Below are positions 22,211-32,656 of a DNA stretch of 64,000 bases, piece after piece. This DNA is from Tipula vernalis. Lineage: Eukaryota; Arthropoda; Insecta; Diptera; Tipulidae. The DNA is taken from assembly GCA_958295665.1 (NCBI GenBank), contig OY282559.1:273308047-273372046 (forward strand). The letters are read 5' to 3'. Both the position numbers and the translations under genes were made by a program. The notes under the pieces were generated by a model. The model searched no databases. It saw nothing but the letters and a program-made list of their open reading frames with translations, and had not been told where the DNA came from. The number at the start of each line of letters is the position of its first letter. Position 1 is the first letter of the stretch.

Positions 22211-23522
22211 CAGGGTGGCTAAAACCAAATGTTACTAACTTCACTCTGCTGTCATTTGTGTAGTTGTCATTTTCGCGCATTAATTTTTTGACAGATTGAA
22301 GTTTGGTTAGTTGTTTATATGTGGTCAATAAATAATTGTTCTAAATTAATATCTTAATAAAAAAATCGTAATGGAATTCAAACGTAATAGTGTAATTGCA
22401 CTGTATTTGGGTGGAAATTCACAAACAGCAATAGTTCGTCAGCTCCAGCATTTGAATGTGAATAAAATGTTTGTGTATCGAACCATAACTCGATACAACG
22501 AAACTGGTAGCATCGCTAAACGCAACAGAGGCGGTCCTAAAAAGACAGCAACATCAAAAGAAATGATACGAAAGGTGAAGAAACGAATCCAACGAAATCC
22601 TCGTCAAAGTGCCAATCAATTAGCCGCACGTCTACATGTTTCACGATACAGCATTCAAACCATATTGAAAAATGAACTACACTTGAAGCCCTACAAGATA
22701 CAAAAAGTTCAAGATCTTACGGAGGCACAAAAAAAAGTTAGGCTTGAAAGAACACGAGCATTGAAGGCCTTGGCCGAACGTGATGAGATTCCAAAAATTG
22801 TCTTTTCTGATGAGAAAATTTTCACCATTCAACAGCATGTGAATAAACAAAATGATCGTGTTTGGTTAGAGGACAAGTCCAACGATAATTTGGACACAAG
22901 AGTTGCCATGCGCAAGCAATCACCAGCTTATGTTATGGTTTGGGCTGCAGTTACTGCAGATGGACGCACTCCTCTGGTTTTCATCGAACATGGAGTCAAG
23001 GTAAACCAAGAGATGTACCGCCAAAAGATCCTAAACGATGCTTTGCTACCTTGGGCACGTAAACACTTTGGTACGAACCGTTGGACATTCCAACAGGACT
23101 CGGCACCGTCACACAAAGCTCGAGCGATACAGCAATTTTTACAAAATTGCGTTCCGCGGCTGATTTCGTCGAAAGAATGGCCACCATATTCACCAGACTT
23201 GAATCCCATGGATTTCTCCATATGGTCCATTTTGGAGAGTAAGGTGTCCACTAAAAAATACGAAAGTGTTGATGCATTGAAGTCAGCTCTTGTTCGAGAA
23301 TGGAATAAAATTCCGCAAGCCCACGTTCGGTCAGCATGCAATGCTTTCTATGGAAGACTGAATCAAATAATCAAAGCCAAAGGAGGTCATATCGAGCAGT
23401 AACATGTTTTTCATAAAATGTAATATGTTTTCAACATATTCCACGAAATTTCAATAAAAAATAATCAAAATTAAAAAAATTACAGCGTTTTCATTTGGTA
23501 ACACTTGGTCTCAGCCACCCTG
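22211..23522 (+). mobile_element. maT (Tc1/mariner) transposon, apparently intact
   Basis: A 1,312-bp element flanked by TA at 22209-22210 and 23523-23524. Terminal inverted repeats begin CAGGGTGGCTAAAACCAAATG on the left; the right end reads TTTGGTAACACTTGG then TCTCAGCCACCCTG. Repeats match over roughly 25 bp with a few differences. The inverted PLE2 arm (around 21880) shows the unoccupied target sequence. It contains one full transposase frame. Confidence 0.95.
22371..23402 (+). CDS. maT-family transposase (DD37D)
   Basis: 343 residues, uninterrupted. The N-terminal about 110 residues hold two helix-turn-helix regions (first near 4-42; second includes SANQLAARLHVSRYSIQTIL at 80-99). Between them is a basic GRPR-like stretch (RNRGGPKK). 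The catalytic triad is D147 (VFSDEK), D243 (FQQDSAPSH) and D281 (SPDLNPMD). There are 37 residues between the last two, and the third acidic residue is Asp, which defines DD37D (maT). The enzyme cuts and pastes the element at TA. Start at 22371 is the first ATG, about 160 bp inside the left terminus. Likely functional by sequence. Confidence 0.93.
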   Translation: MEFKRNSVIALYLGGNSQTAIVRQLQHLNVNKMFVYRTITRYNETGSIAKRNRGGPKKTATSKEMIRKVKKRIQRNPRQSANQLAARLHVSRYSIQTILKNELHLKPYKIQKVQDLTEAQKKVRLERTRALKALAERDEIPKIVFSDEKIFTIQQHVNKQNDRVWLEDKSNDNLDTRVAMRKQSPAYVMVWAAVTADGRTPLVFIEHGVKVNQEMYRQKILNDALLPWARKHFGTNRWTFQQDSAPSHKARAIQQFLQNCVPRLISSKEWPPYSPDLNPMDFSIWSILESKVSTKKYESVDALKSALVREWNKIPQAHVRSACNAFYGRLNQIIKAKGGHIEQ

Positions 23523-23760
23523 TATATACACAACAACGGATTTTGAAACAAATTTACACATTCTTCATAGACTTCATAAAGGCAACAAAATGGACAGAAT
23601 TGAGGAATATGAAATATACAAACGGCGGAATGATCCACTCATGCTAAACGACAAAATTAATTCAAAAACGAATAAAATTTTTGATTTAGCAATCCAAAAC
23701 AAGATGTCGTTTACATAGAAAGCGAAAAAATAAAACAACAAAAAATTTTTATTAATAGAA

Positions 23761-23800
23761 CAAGAACTGAAGAAGGACGAATGTCCGAAACCGGTCTTGA
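23761..23800 (+). ncRNA. hammerhead-ribozyme-like motif, PLE2 plus copy
   Basis: Same motif as 20789-20827 in the opposite arm, with no change in the core: CTGAAGA at 23767-23773, hairpin to 23786, GAAA at 23787-23790. Preservation in both arms partly reflects their shared origin. Confidence 0.45.
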
Positions 23801-24328
23801 ATTTAAAAATAAATAATATATCACAAAAAGAAAGTTAATTGTTTTTAATTAATTAATTTTATGAAAATTCATTTATATATGTGTTTTCATATAATAAATT
23901 AATTAATATACATTAATGAACACACAACACAATAAAAAGATTAGCACAAGACAGCACAATCTAACTACATTATTAGATGATCATTTCTCTGGAATCCAAG
24001 GCCGGATACTCAGGATTCCCTAAATTTAAAACTGGACTTAAAATAAAAAATTATTATTAATGTTGTAATTTCACCCCTGTCCGCTCATCATTTATTTACA
24101 TGCTAAAATATTTAAGAGAAATATTTAAGAAAAATATAAAATAATAACACTTATTTCCTTATTCATGGTCCTTTTATATTTAATTAATTAATTATTACAT
24201 ACTGCAACAAGGATTAACATAAACATTAAAAACCATTTAAACATAAAATTTAACTTAAAACTAATCATATATTTCCTACCGAACCAGAAAAAGAAAATAT
24301 GTACATAATTATAGATCCAATTATTTAA

Positions 24329-25490
24329 ATACGAGAAGTAGAGAGGAGATGGGAGGAAATTAAGTTTACGACCGATCTTGATAAAATCACTTATGTTATA
24401 CTTCTTAATTTCGTAATTGATAGTAATAATTATTTTAAATTTAACAATAATATATGTATATATAAACAAAAATTTGGTCCTGCTATGGTTAATCCATTGT
24501 CACCGATATTGGCTGATTTGGTGTTAGAAAGGCTTTTTGAAAAATGCCTTCCGAAACTTCAAAGACAGCCAACATGAGCATATTATCATAGCAATCCCGG
24601 AAAATTATATTGAAACAATATTAGAAACCTTCAATTCATTTAATAACCATATTAAATTTACAATAGCAAAAGAAAACAACAATAGTATTTCATATTTAGA
24701 CATGCAACTATTTAGAGTAAATTCCAAAATTAAAACATGCTGGTATAAAAAAAGTACCAGCTCAGATAGAATATTAAACTTTCTTTCCTTTCAACCTCAA
24801 TATATGAAAATAAATTTAGCCACATCATTTGCAAGAAGAGTTCTCACCCTCTCGGTCCCAGAATTCTACAATAGTAACATTGACACAATTAACAAAATAT
24901 TCGCAAAAATAATTTTCCTGACAAAATAATTAAAAAAGTCATTTATATGGCCAAATCAAACAACAACAATAATTCAAATACTAACCAACCAATACAAACA
25001 GAAAATATACGATATGGTACTCTCACTTATATACCACATTTAACAGAAAAAATTATTAAGATTATTAAACCTAATGACGAAAATAATACATATGAATATA
25101 AAATAGGCTTAAAAATTCCAAACAAATTTAAAACATCATTCTCAAAACTTAAACAAAAAGTACCAATAGACCAACACAGCATGACATAGTATAAGAAATT
25201 CCTTGTTATTGTGGAAAAAAATATATTGGTCAAACCAAACGAAAATTAAGAGCTAGAGTTCAAAAACATCAGAGCGATAGTAGATGTAACAACAAACAAA
25301 CAGCACTATCCACCCATGCAATAGAAAATGCACACAATTTTGATTTCAATAAAATCAAAATTGTTCACAGAGAAAAGAATCTGAAGAATAAATTGATATT
25401 CGAATCAGCAGAAATTTCCTCTAATTTAAGAAATAATATAAATTTTAAAACGAACGCTAATGTCGTGTTCTATAGAATTTTTGAAATATA
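24329..25490 (+). pseudogene. PLE1 reverse transcriptase C-terminal half and GIY-YIG endonuclease
   Basis: It resumes with REVERRWEEIKFTTDLDKI, then VNPLSPILADLVLERLFEK. A frame change at about 24550 leads to IIIAIPENYIETILETFNSF, SISYLDMQLFRVNSK and SFARRVLTLSVPEFY. The region where YxDD belongs is replaced by DSQHEHIII, so the RT catalytic box is lost. Further frame changes follow, then PCYCGKKYIGQTKRKLRARV (about 25200-25255), the GIY-YIG nuclease, ending near 25490 after AHNFDFNKIKIVHREKNLKN. Not expressible as one protein. Confidence 0.87.
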
Positions 25491-26341
25491 GCAATTTTAA
25501 ACGGGTCCCATAGAACGTACAAGTAAATTTATTTTGTGATGGAAACAAAACAACAGGTTTTTTAGATGTGAGATTAGCTGTCAGGAGAAATTTTGTTTGT
25601 ATTTTAAAAAAATAATACTTAAAATGGAAACTGTAAAATTTGTGGCTACATAGTCGTAAAAAATATAAACAATTTTGTAGGTGGGGGTAAATTTCTCAAA
25701 ATTGATTTACATCAAAAAAAACATCAATAATATTTTCCCGATAGAACGCACAAAATTGCTGTAAATCATTTTTTCTTGATTTACAGCAATTTTTTTTCTA
25801 CCATAGAACTCCACATAACAATCTGAATTATGAATTTAAAAAAACAATTAAAATTTTCAATAATAAAAAGCGAAAACAAAATTTGTAAAATTGGCCCGCC
25901 ATCTATGATTTTTTATTTAAGTTTCATACGTTCCACAAAGTTAATCTAATTATAAATTATCCTGGACACTCTTGATCACCTATAATAAAAATTGTAAACA
26001 ATACGAATAATAATTTTATACATTGACCAATGATTGATCAACATTAATTTTTGTCTTCACTGTGTATCTGTAAATGTACTTAACAAAGAAGAGAGAATGA
26101 GTGAGTTAATTTATGATTTTTTGGACCAATAAATTTTGGACACATAGAATTGTGTGACATATAATTTTAACTTATGTACATAAAACTTTCATGTAGTAGT
26201 AAACGCGGAATTATTGGTATTTTTATATGTATAACTATGTTTAAGAAAAACACAATTTTTTTTAAATTTTATAAGGACAACCAACGAGCCATCATAAAAT
26301 TTTTGAAATTTTTAAAAATTTTAAAATGTTTAAAGATTTTT
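25491..26341 (+). repeat. PLE1 3' tail (inverted partner of 12663-13550)
   Basis: Non-coding AT-rich tail with perfect and near-perfect segments shared in inverse with the left arm. Homology ends near 26341 at TTTAAAGATTTTTT. Confidence 0.8.
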
Positions 26342-27043
26342 TTAATAATTATTTTATATTGTTCTATTGTTCGAATTGTATATTTAAATTATGAATATAA
26401 TAATTTATTGTTATGTCCTTGGTAATAAATAAAATTTTTTGAACACAATCATCAAAAAATAAAGATTATTTCTTCTTTTTATTAATCTTTAAATTATTCT
26501 TTTTAAGTTTATTTTTATAAAATTTTACATAAGTTATCTAATTAAATTTTAATTTGTTTAATTTAAATGTTAAACCTGAAGATGGGCATTTAGCCTGAAA
26601 TATTGTGCAAAAATAAAAATTGTTAATTAGGAATAAATAACAATGTTTTTTCAATTGTATGGCTAGAACACCATGTTTAATGAACCAATATAAAGAGTTA
26701 AATTTATACTAGCCGCTTAATAAAAATTATTAAATTAAATATTTAACTGCCCAATTTCGTTCAGTTAAATATTTAGCAGAATATTTCTACAGAGTATTTC
26801 TATGTGAAAAAACCCTTAATCGGCTCGCATTGAATTGGTATTATGAAGAAGAAAGATCGGAAATATTGTTTAACTGTCGTTTAGTCCTTTTTTTTCCATC
26901 CACAAGAAAAATATTAACTTCTAAATTTGCTATAGCTGAGACAATAACGTGGGCATATCTTAAAACGTAAACAGATTTAACCGAAAATGCTTTGTAGCAG
27001 CCCTATTCCCTTAGTAGTATCGTTTGTCACGCCAAATACCAAT
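26342..27043. other. AT-rich DNA with a small palindrome
   Basis: No gene. Contains the hammerhead-like motif at 26576 and a perfect 14-bp inverted repeat TAAATATTTAACTG (26736-26749, 26762-26775) with a 12-nt loop. Confidence 0.5.
26576..26608 (+). ncRNA. hammerhead-like motif downstream of PLE1
   Basis: CTGAAGA, T, stem GGGC-ATTTA-GCCT (one G-T pair), then GAAATATTG. It fits CUGANGA...GAAA, but helix III is not evident. It may belong to the PLE1 tail or to another PLE remnant. Confidence 0.3.
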
Positions 27044-27201
27044 CAAGTTTTAATATTCCTTCTAGATACCTTAGACAGCTGCTTAGTTTTTACGACAATC
27101 ATACGACATTTAATGTGACTACTAGCATAGCTACTCGTCACTTTAAAATTTATCATGACAATAAAAGCCATTTTGAATGATAGAAGGAATATTAAAACTT
27201 G
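27044..27201. repeat. 158-bp element with 21-bp perfect terminal inverted repeats
   Basis: 27044-27064 and 27181-27201 are perfect reverse complements (core AGTTTTAATATTCCTTCTA). Interior non-coding. No target duplication seen. MITE-sized. Confidence 0.7.
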
Positions 27202-27369
27202 GCTGCTATTCGGGGGCACAGGGCCCGTCTCAATGAACATTTTAGTCTCTATGTCAGTAAGTTAGCTTTATTGATTTTTTTATAATGAAACTTTGTATCC
27301 GAAAGTTTTAAAATTTGTTGGGTAAAAATTTTGATTGTGTTAATTTTGTAAGAAAACTTGAGCGAATAG

Positions 27370-27850
27370 TGAACATTTAAATACCTTCCAGACCACGTAT
27401 CTTTATGAAATTAATCTACAGCAAATTTGTGCATTAGGTTCATGTATCAAAAGAGTACTCTAAAATGAAATTTTGTGGTCAGATTCATTTTCTATTGTCA
27501 AATTTATTCTAGATTCTATTGAGTAAACTACTCTAATAAAACTTCAACTTCGTCATTTGGGATAGCCGTTAATATGTCGTTTGCATAACGAAAATAGAAT
27601 AGCCGTTGAAAATCTAACGAATTTAGCACCAACATTTCCACATTTTCGATCAACAAATTTGCTATTATGGGACAAATTGGAGAGCCAAAATTTTGTTGCA
27701 AAATTTGGAGAAAGCCATAATTACTTTATTTATTGTTGAGATCAACAGTGCAACAAAACACAATATTTTATGTCAACTCATCAACACTACAAGCCGGAAC
27801 CAATTCATTCTGTAACATGGAATAACCATACAACAGAATCATATGACAAA
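27370..27850 (-). pseudogene. Penelope-like RT fragment (third PLE lineage)
   Basis: The minus-strand translation near 27690-27560 gives GSPICPIIANLLIENVEM, then FYFRYANDILTAIPNDEVE. The RT catalytic YVDD is represented by YAND. A shifted INLTIENESDHKISF follows, matching the PLE order (PMGSPLSP, YVDD, TIE). Upstream sequence to 27850 is too decayed to read. No GIY-YIG domain found. Confidence 0.7.
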
Positions 27851-27859
27851 TTTACGTAA

Positions 27860-28330
27860 TAATTTGTTTTTTTTATAATATCACCAATACCTTTTTTTAT
27901 CAAGAAAACTAATTCTGTTTTAACATGTTTACTTATTTTCATAATAATGTTCGTATCATGTCACACAACACCTTTTCTCATTAATAACTGTTTTAATATG
28001 CTTACTAAACATTAATGTTTTATTGTTTCTTTTTATTGTAAAAAAGTGTAGTTTGGATGAATGAGATTTTGTATAAAAAACGAGCAAATTAAAAATAAAC
28101 GCTCAGAATAAATTTACAACTGAAACAAAGTGTTTGTTCTCAAGATTATTAAGACCCCACCAGTGGTAATCTTAATAGTCATCAATATACGGAACTCTTA
28201 TATTAACAACAAGTTGTTTATTCTCGATAACCAATAGACCCCACCCGTGGTAATCTATTAGTTAACTGTAGATCAAGACTATCTTGAATTTATAATTTAA
28301 GTACAAAAGTCTAAGATTTTACATTTATTA
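27860..28330. repeat. possible LTR-like region with a duplicated 65-bp block
   Basis: 28128-28190 and 28210-28265 are diverged copies sharing GACCCCACC and GTGGTAATCT. Upstream GTATAAAAAACG (28073) resembles a TATA box. It could be part of an LTR, but no ends or partner are seen. Confidence 0.3.
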
Positions 28331-29869
28331 ATAATAAACAATTTTTATATTTTATTTTTACTATGACAAAATTAAAAATTTTTATTTATTTTTATTTTAT
28401 TTTAATTTTAATGAAAGGCAACTTCTTCCTTATAGTGAAATAATTTTCGTCTTTATTTTGTAACGCGTGGTTTTCGGTTTCTTCCAACAAGAACTCCAAA
28501 AAAATCAGAGAAAGAAAAAACTCAAACTAACGAATATTTATCATTTTAAAACTTATACTTAAATATTTATTTTAATTATATAATTAAATTTAGAAAAAAA
28601 AAATAATCAAAATACATCAATTTATAGTATAACTAATCTAAAATTTTAAACAAAATAATTGTTTACTTAGACAAACAAATTTAAAGATATCCGCAAAGAA
28701 AAAAAATCAAAAAAAAAATAGGCAAATGGCTTGTTCTCCTTGTTTCCAGCATGACACGACATCTACGGCATTCTCGTAAAATATATAACACGTGGTCCTG
28801 TACCAAAACTCCAAGCTCCAAAAACTTGCAACACAGCAAACAAAGATAGATTACAAAATATATTTATATATTTATTGCCTTAATACAGCAAGATACAGCT
28901 TTTCCCGGTCCTCTACTCACAATGGCATACCACGGTTATCACACGTGTCTCCAGATTATTACAAAAAAAAAACACACAAAATATGGTTTTGGATTCTATT
29001 ATTTGGAACTCAACAAACACAAAAAAAAAATCCACCATAAAAAAATCACTTGTACCGTAACCGCAATAAACTCGAAAGTTTTTTTTTTTTTTAGTCACTC
29101 AACTCAAAGTTATAAATTTTGTCTTTTATCACAACAAATAATCAAAAAGAAAATACATATATACTCGTACTTAGCTCAAGAAAAAAATTGTTGTTCGTCC
29201 GGCTATATAATAATGGCTTTGTTGCTTTAAATAAAACCACTCAGTTGAATTGTCCGGTGTACGTATCGATCAAAATCACGTTGGTTCAAATCACTCAAAA
29301 TGTTATCCAACACAGCAACCAAATCTAAACACCAATCCAAATATCAATATCTGTTTATTCATCCAAATAGTGCTGCTCCAAAACTCGAGATGTGTCTCGT
29401 TCAAAAATCCAAATCCAAGAGACCAAATAAACCATTACAAAAAAAATTTAATTTACCAATTTTCATTCGTATTGGCCCTCCAATACAATTTATACATTCT
29501 TCTTTCTTTTCGTTCGCAATACAAATAGATAATTTGGGTTCGCGAGAGGTATATATCGGAAATATGGAAACGATAAAAATTTTCATTTCTGGAGATGAGC
29601 ATAATAAAATAAAAATAATCACAATTGCAATCGTATACAAGTACTCAACAAAAAAAAATCACATTTTACCCAATAAGTACATATTTCAAATCAGTGCTTT
29701 GAAACCCAAAGCAAAACCAAATTATTTGCTAAAGAGAATGAAACTGGTCCTTTTCAACCTGCTACAATTTTAAAAATATATTTACAAAAAATATCGATTT
29801 CAGTAGTCATGCTACCTATTGCATGTTTACACAGTAAGTGAAATTAAGTTACACGGCGGAAAATAAATT
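28331..29869. other. AT-rich DNA, no supported gene
   Basis: Several overlapping open frames (for example 29300-29773 plus, 157 codons) are lysine/asparagine/isoleucine-rich with no motif. A T run lies near 29080. I see no reason to call a gene. Confidence 0.4.
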
Positions 29870-30480
29870 ATTAATTTAAGAATGGATGCTACAAATATTT
29901 GATTCAGTTTAAATCTGTGAAAAAAACGTGATTTTAGTTTAAAAACAAACTATTTTGAGCTTAATTTTTAATAAACTCTATATCATTATTAGCAGTTTGA
30001 GTTAGGTAATTCAGATAAACAGTATCGTAGGCATATAGCAAAACGTTCCCTTTCAATCTACAGGAGTGTAAGTCCTTATTATTGACATACATTAGATACT
30101 ATGGGGTTCCCAAAATAAATCTGATACGGTAAAAATACAGCAACAATTAATAAACCTTTAATAATTTTACTCCGTATCAGGCTAACAATTTCCGCGCAGC
30201 AGAAATATTACCAAATTTGAGAGAATCCAACATATCAGATCACAAACATTGATTAATAAAGTCAATGCACTAAGAGCTGACCAGTTCACTAACATTTTTG
30301 ATTTTAAATATTAAAATTGATTTCCTCTTATTTGGAGTAAAATCTGATAACGCCGTAATGAATTCGTCAACAGAAGGACAATTAAAATGGATTTATTCGC
30401 AATGTCAGCTGAAGATGTTTTCTGGATAAACTCAGTTACATATTTGTTAGTACTACGATAACGAACATTTCTGTTGTAGG
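29870..30480 (-). pseudogene. non-LTR RT fragment, strongly decayed
   Basis: On the minus strand 30480-30180 gives PSVDEFITALSDFTPNKR and DFINQCL-SDMLDSLKFGNISAA, resembling the start of a LINE RT. After a gap comes DLHSCRLKGNVLLYAYDTVY (about 30075-30020), where YADD has become YAYD. Several frames are involved. Confidence 0.55.
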
Positions 30481-30557
30481 TACTGTATTCAAAAAATTAC
30501 AAAATTTTATTAGGGTGTGATTCCGGTTCACTGATAAAATGAAATGATAAATTTGAT

Positions 30558-31547
30558 ACCGTTAAAGTTAGCCGAAAGTTGCCAGCCGAAAGTGAAAAGT
30601 CGATAATGTAGATTGTGTTAGTTCATCAGAAAGGAAAGAAATGGCAATGCAGCTTGTGTAACCCAGACGAAAGTTTCCATCCGAAAGCAAAAAGTCGATA
30701 ATGCAGATTATGTTATTAACATTCCAGCCGACAAAAAAAAAATTTGTTGTTATCAGCCGAAAGTAAATAAGATACATGGATTTAAATAAAATTTTCTGTA
30801 AATAAATCAGAAGAATCGTTTTTATGTGATTTGTCAATAGCTACCGAATGAAACAATTCTGTTCAAGTTTCCCGTGGGAAATCTCGGAAAATTCGAATTT
30901 CCAAAAATTATTTGAAAATTTGTATAAAATCAGCGTCTAGAATATTATGGCTGGAGATGGAATATGTTGATGTGACTTGTCAATAGCTATCGCAGGAAAA
31001 AACTTCAGTTCAAGTTTCCCGTGGGAAATCTCGGAAAATTCGATTTTCCAAAATTTTGAATTTTCCGAAATTTCCCACGGGAAAATTGAACTGAATTTTT
31101 TTCCTGCGATAGCTATTGACAAGTCACATCAATGCAATCCATCTCCAGACATAACACTCTAGCCGCTGATTTTATACAAATTTTCTAATGATTTTTGGAA
31201 AATCCAATTTTCCGAGATTTCCCACAGGAAACTTGAACTGAATTTTTTCCTGCGATAGCTATTGACAAATCACATAAAAACGGTTCAACTTCAGATGTAC
31301 ACTCTAGCGGTTGATTTTATTCCAATTTTGTGAATCCTTCTGATTTTCCGATATTTTCCACGACTAGGTTAAACAAAGTTTTTCACGTAAAACTATTTAC
31401 AAAAGTTTTTATTGCAATCCATGTGTCCTATTTACTTTCGGCTATCAACCACCAAATTGTTTATTTTCGGCTGGAATGTTAATAACATAAGCTACATTAT
31501 CGACTTTTCACTTTCGGCTGGAAACTTTCGGCTAACTTTAACAGGGT
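30558..31547. mobile_element. 990-bp palindromic (foldback-like) element
   Basis: Nearly the whole element is one inverted repeat centred near 31050. Ends are ACCGTTAAAGTTAGCCGAAA on the left and ...GGCTAACTTTAACAGGGT on the right. ATAAATTTGAT (11 bp) is directly repeated at 30547-30557 and 31548-31558. Repeated internal blocks include GCCGAAAGT and TTTCCCGTGGGAAATCTCGG. The two 61-codon frames on opposite strands (30937-31122, 30977-31162) are mirror images caused by the palindrome, not genes. Long inverted repeats with 9-11 bp duplications recall Foldback/MULE elements. Confidence 0.85.
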
Positions 31548-31558
31548 ATAAATTTGAT

Positions 31559-32656
31559 TCGGTGTAAGTAAAGCAAAAATCAGTGGTGTTCTAACCATCA
31601 CTATTTTCGTTGATTGATAGTGTTCATTTCTCTCTTTTCAAGAATAAAATTGTGCACCATTTCGATTTTTGAATTATGCTTTCTTGTTTGCGATTGGCGC
31701 GTCACGGAATGACGTATTTATGAAATTTATTTGATTAAAGCAATGGCTCTTGTTAAATATAAATGTAATGTTTTAAAATCTGTAAAAATCAAACCAAGTT
31801 AAATAAAAATTTGTGGATGGAAAATAAACTAAAACAACAAATTATTAATATGTATTTTAATTTCAATTTTAATTAAATAGTGATGAACTTGATCAAACAT
31901 GCCGCACGCCATTTTGATTTAAAGCTATCAAATAAAAATAAAACAATTCAAAAAATTTTTATTCTCATTATGCAAAATATTGCGAACATTTTCTGAATTT
32001 ATATGCTGTATAACCTGTGCAATCCTAGAAAGATGTATAGTCACAAAGATCAGGCCGAAAAATGTTTAGGTTTGCGAGTTATGGGACTTCAAAGTTTAAA
32101 AGTGACCGGAAACTAATTTGATTTAATACGTCATTTGAATCGTCAATATTTAAAAATAAATTATATCTAGTAAGCTTTTATTAATACTAGATATTTCCAT
32201 TTCTGAGGCGTTGACATTTCTCTGACGTTTTATTGACATTTTGTGATATTTCAATGCATGAAATTTCAACGATATATTGATCGGTATCATGGGATGCCTA
32301 TAAAATAATATCACGCCAATAGGGTGGAGCAAGTTTAGGAGAAAGGCGCTGACGTGAAGAGGAGGTGGGATTCGGAGACAAAAGATAATTAACGTTAATT
32401 CTGATTTTGTATTTTTGTGTTTTATTATGTTGTATTCTCGAATGGCCCACAGAGATGCCAAGTACTGAATGAAGAATAATATCGGTCAATTCTGACGTTG
32501 CTCACGTAATGTTGTGAAGCGGCACAAATTTTCAGAAAAGAAATTTTTCACATTGTAGCTGCTTTCTAAACGAAGTAAATTAAATTCTTAAGGCTTTTTA
32601 ACAGTATACTAGAGATGTATAACTTGATCTAATTGTTAAAGGTCGAAGATGAAAAC
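31559..32656. other. AT-rich DNA with dispersed repeat copy
   Basis: No gene. 32148-32260 (TCTAGTAAGCTTTT ... GACGTTTTATTGACATTTT) recurs in diverged form and the same direction at 38880-38985. Confidence 0.5.

Larger units (their letters stand above)
20690..23905 (+). mobile_element. Penelope-like element 2 (PLE2), head-to-head inverted pair
   Basis: Minus-oriented copy 20690-21987 and plus-oriented copy 21988-23905 meet head to head. Shared inverted sequence comprises about 115 bp of RT at the centre (21885-21998 against 22096-22211) and the outer 3' tail (20690-21060 against 23530-23903). The plus copy has an internal deletion and is interrupted by a maT transposon. Family differs from PLE1. 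Confidence 0.85.
21988..23905 (+). pseudogene. PLE2 plus copy, internally deleted and split by maT
   Basis: RT frame 21990-22211 (NEGLPMGRPLSGTLADIYLNFF) stops where the maT element enters. After it (23525 on) the sequence continues TATACACAACAACGG, matching the minus copy. It then jumps past the YVDD box and most of the GIY-YIG domain to the C-terminal stretch (LHRLHKGNKMDRIEEYEIYK) and the 3' tail. Catalytically dead by deletion. It extends about 100 bp further 5' into RT than the minus copy. Confidence 0.8.
14743..24328 (-). mobile_element. insertion in PLE1 with 22-bp target duplication (non-LTR type), itself hit twice
   Basis: 14721-14742 and 24329-24350 are identical 22-bp direct repeats flanking the insert, a length typical of target-primed (LINE/SINE) insertion. 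The insert begins on the plus strand with GATTGATTGATTGATTGAT, which is the simple-repeat 3' tail of an element lying on the minus strand. Removing the Gypsy element and PLE2 leaves about 0.9 kb (14743-15168, 20632-20689, 23906-24328) with no RT motif. It is therefore a 5'-truncated LINE or a SINE-like element of unknown family. 15000-15010 has a short GGATA repeat. Confidence 0.65.
12663..26341 (+). mobile_element. Penelope-like element 1 (PLE1) with inverted partial copy, split by nested insertions
   Basis: A PLE on the plus strand: N-terminal RT at 13955-14742, the rest of RT plus a GIY-YIG endonuclease at 24329-25490, and a 3' tail to 26341. Upstream lies an inverted copy of its own 3' end (12663-13860), so 12663-13860 and 25121-26341 are about 1.2-kb inverted repeats with many small differences. 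Inverted or tandem partial copies next to the main copy are a known structural habit of Penelope elements. The 9.6 kb between the two RT halves is later insertion material. Confidence 0.85.

Noticed and set aside
28922..29773. Cluster of overlapping plus-strand open frames up to 157 codons
   Set aside because: Lys/Asn/Ile-rich composition expected from AT-rich DNA, no motif, several overlapping frames equally open.
30937..31162. Two near-identical 61-residue proteins on opposite strands
   Set aside because: They are mirror images produced by the palindrome of the 990-bp element, not independent genes.
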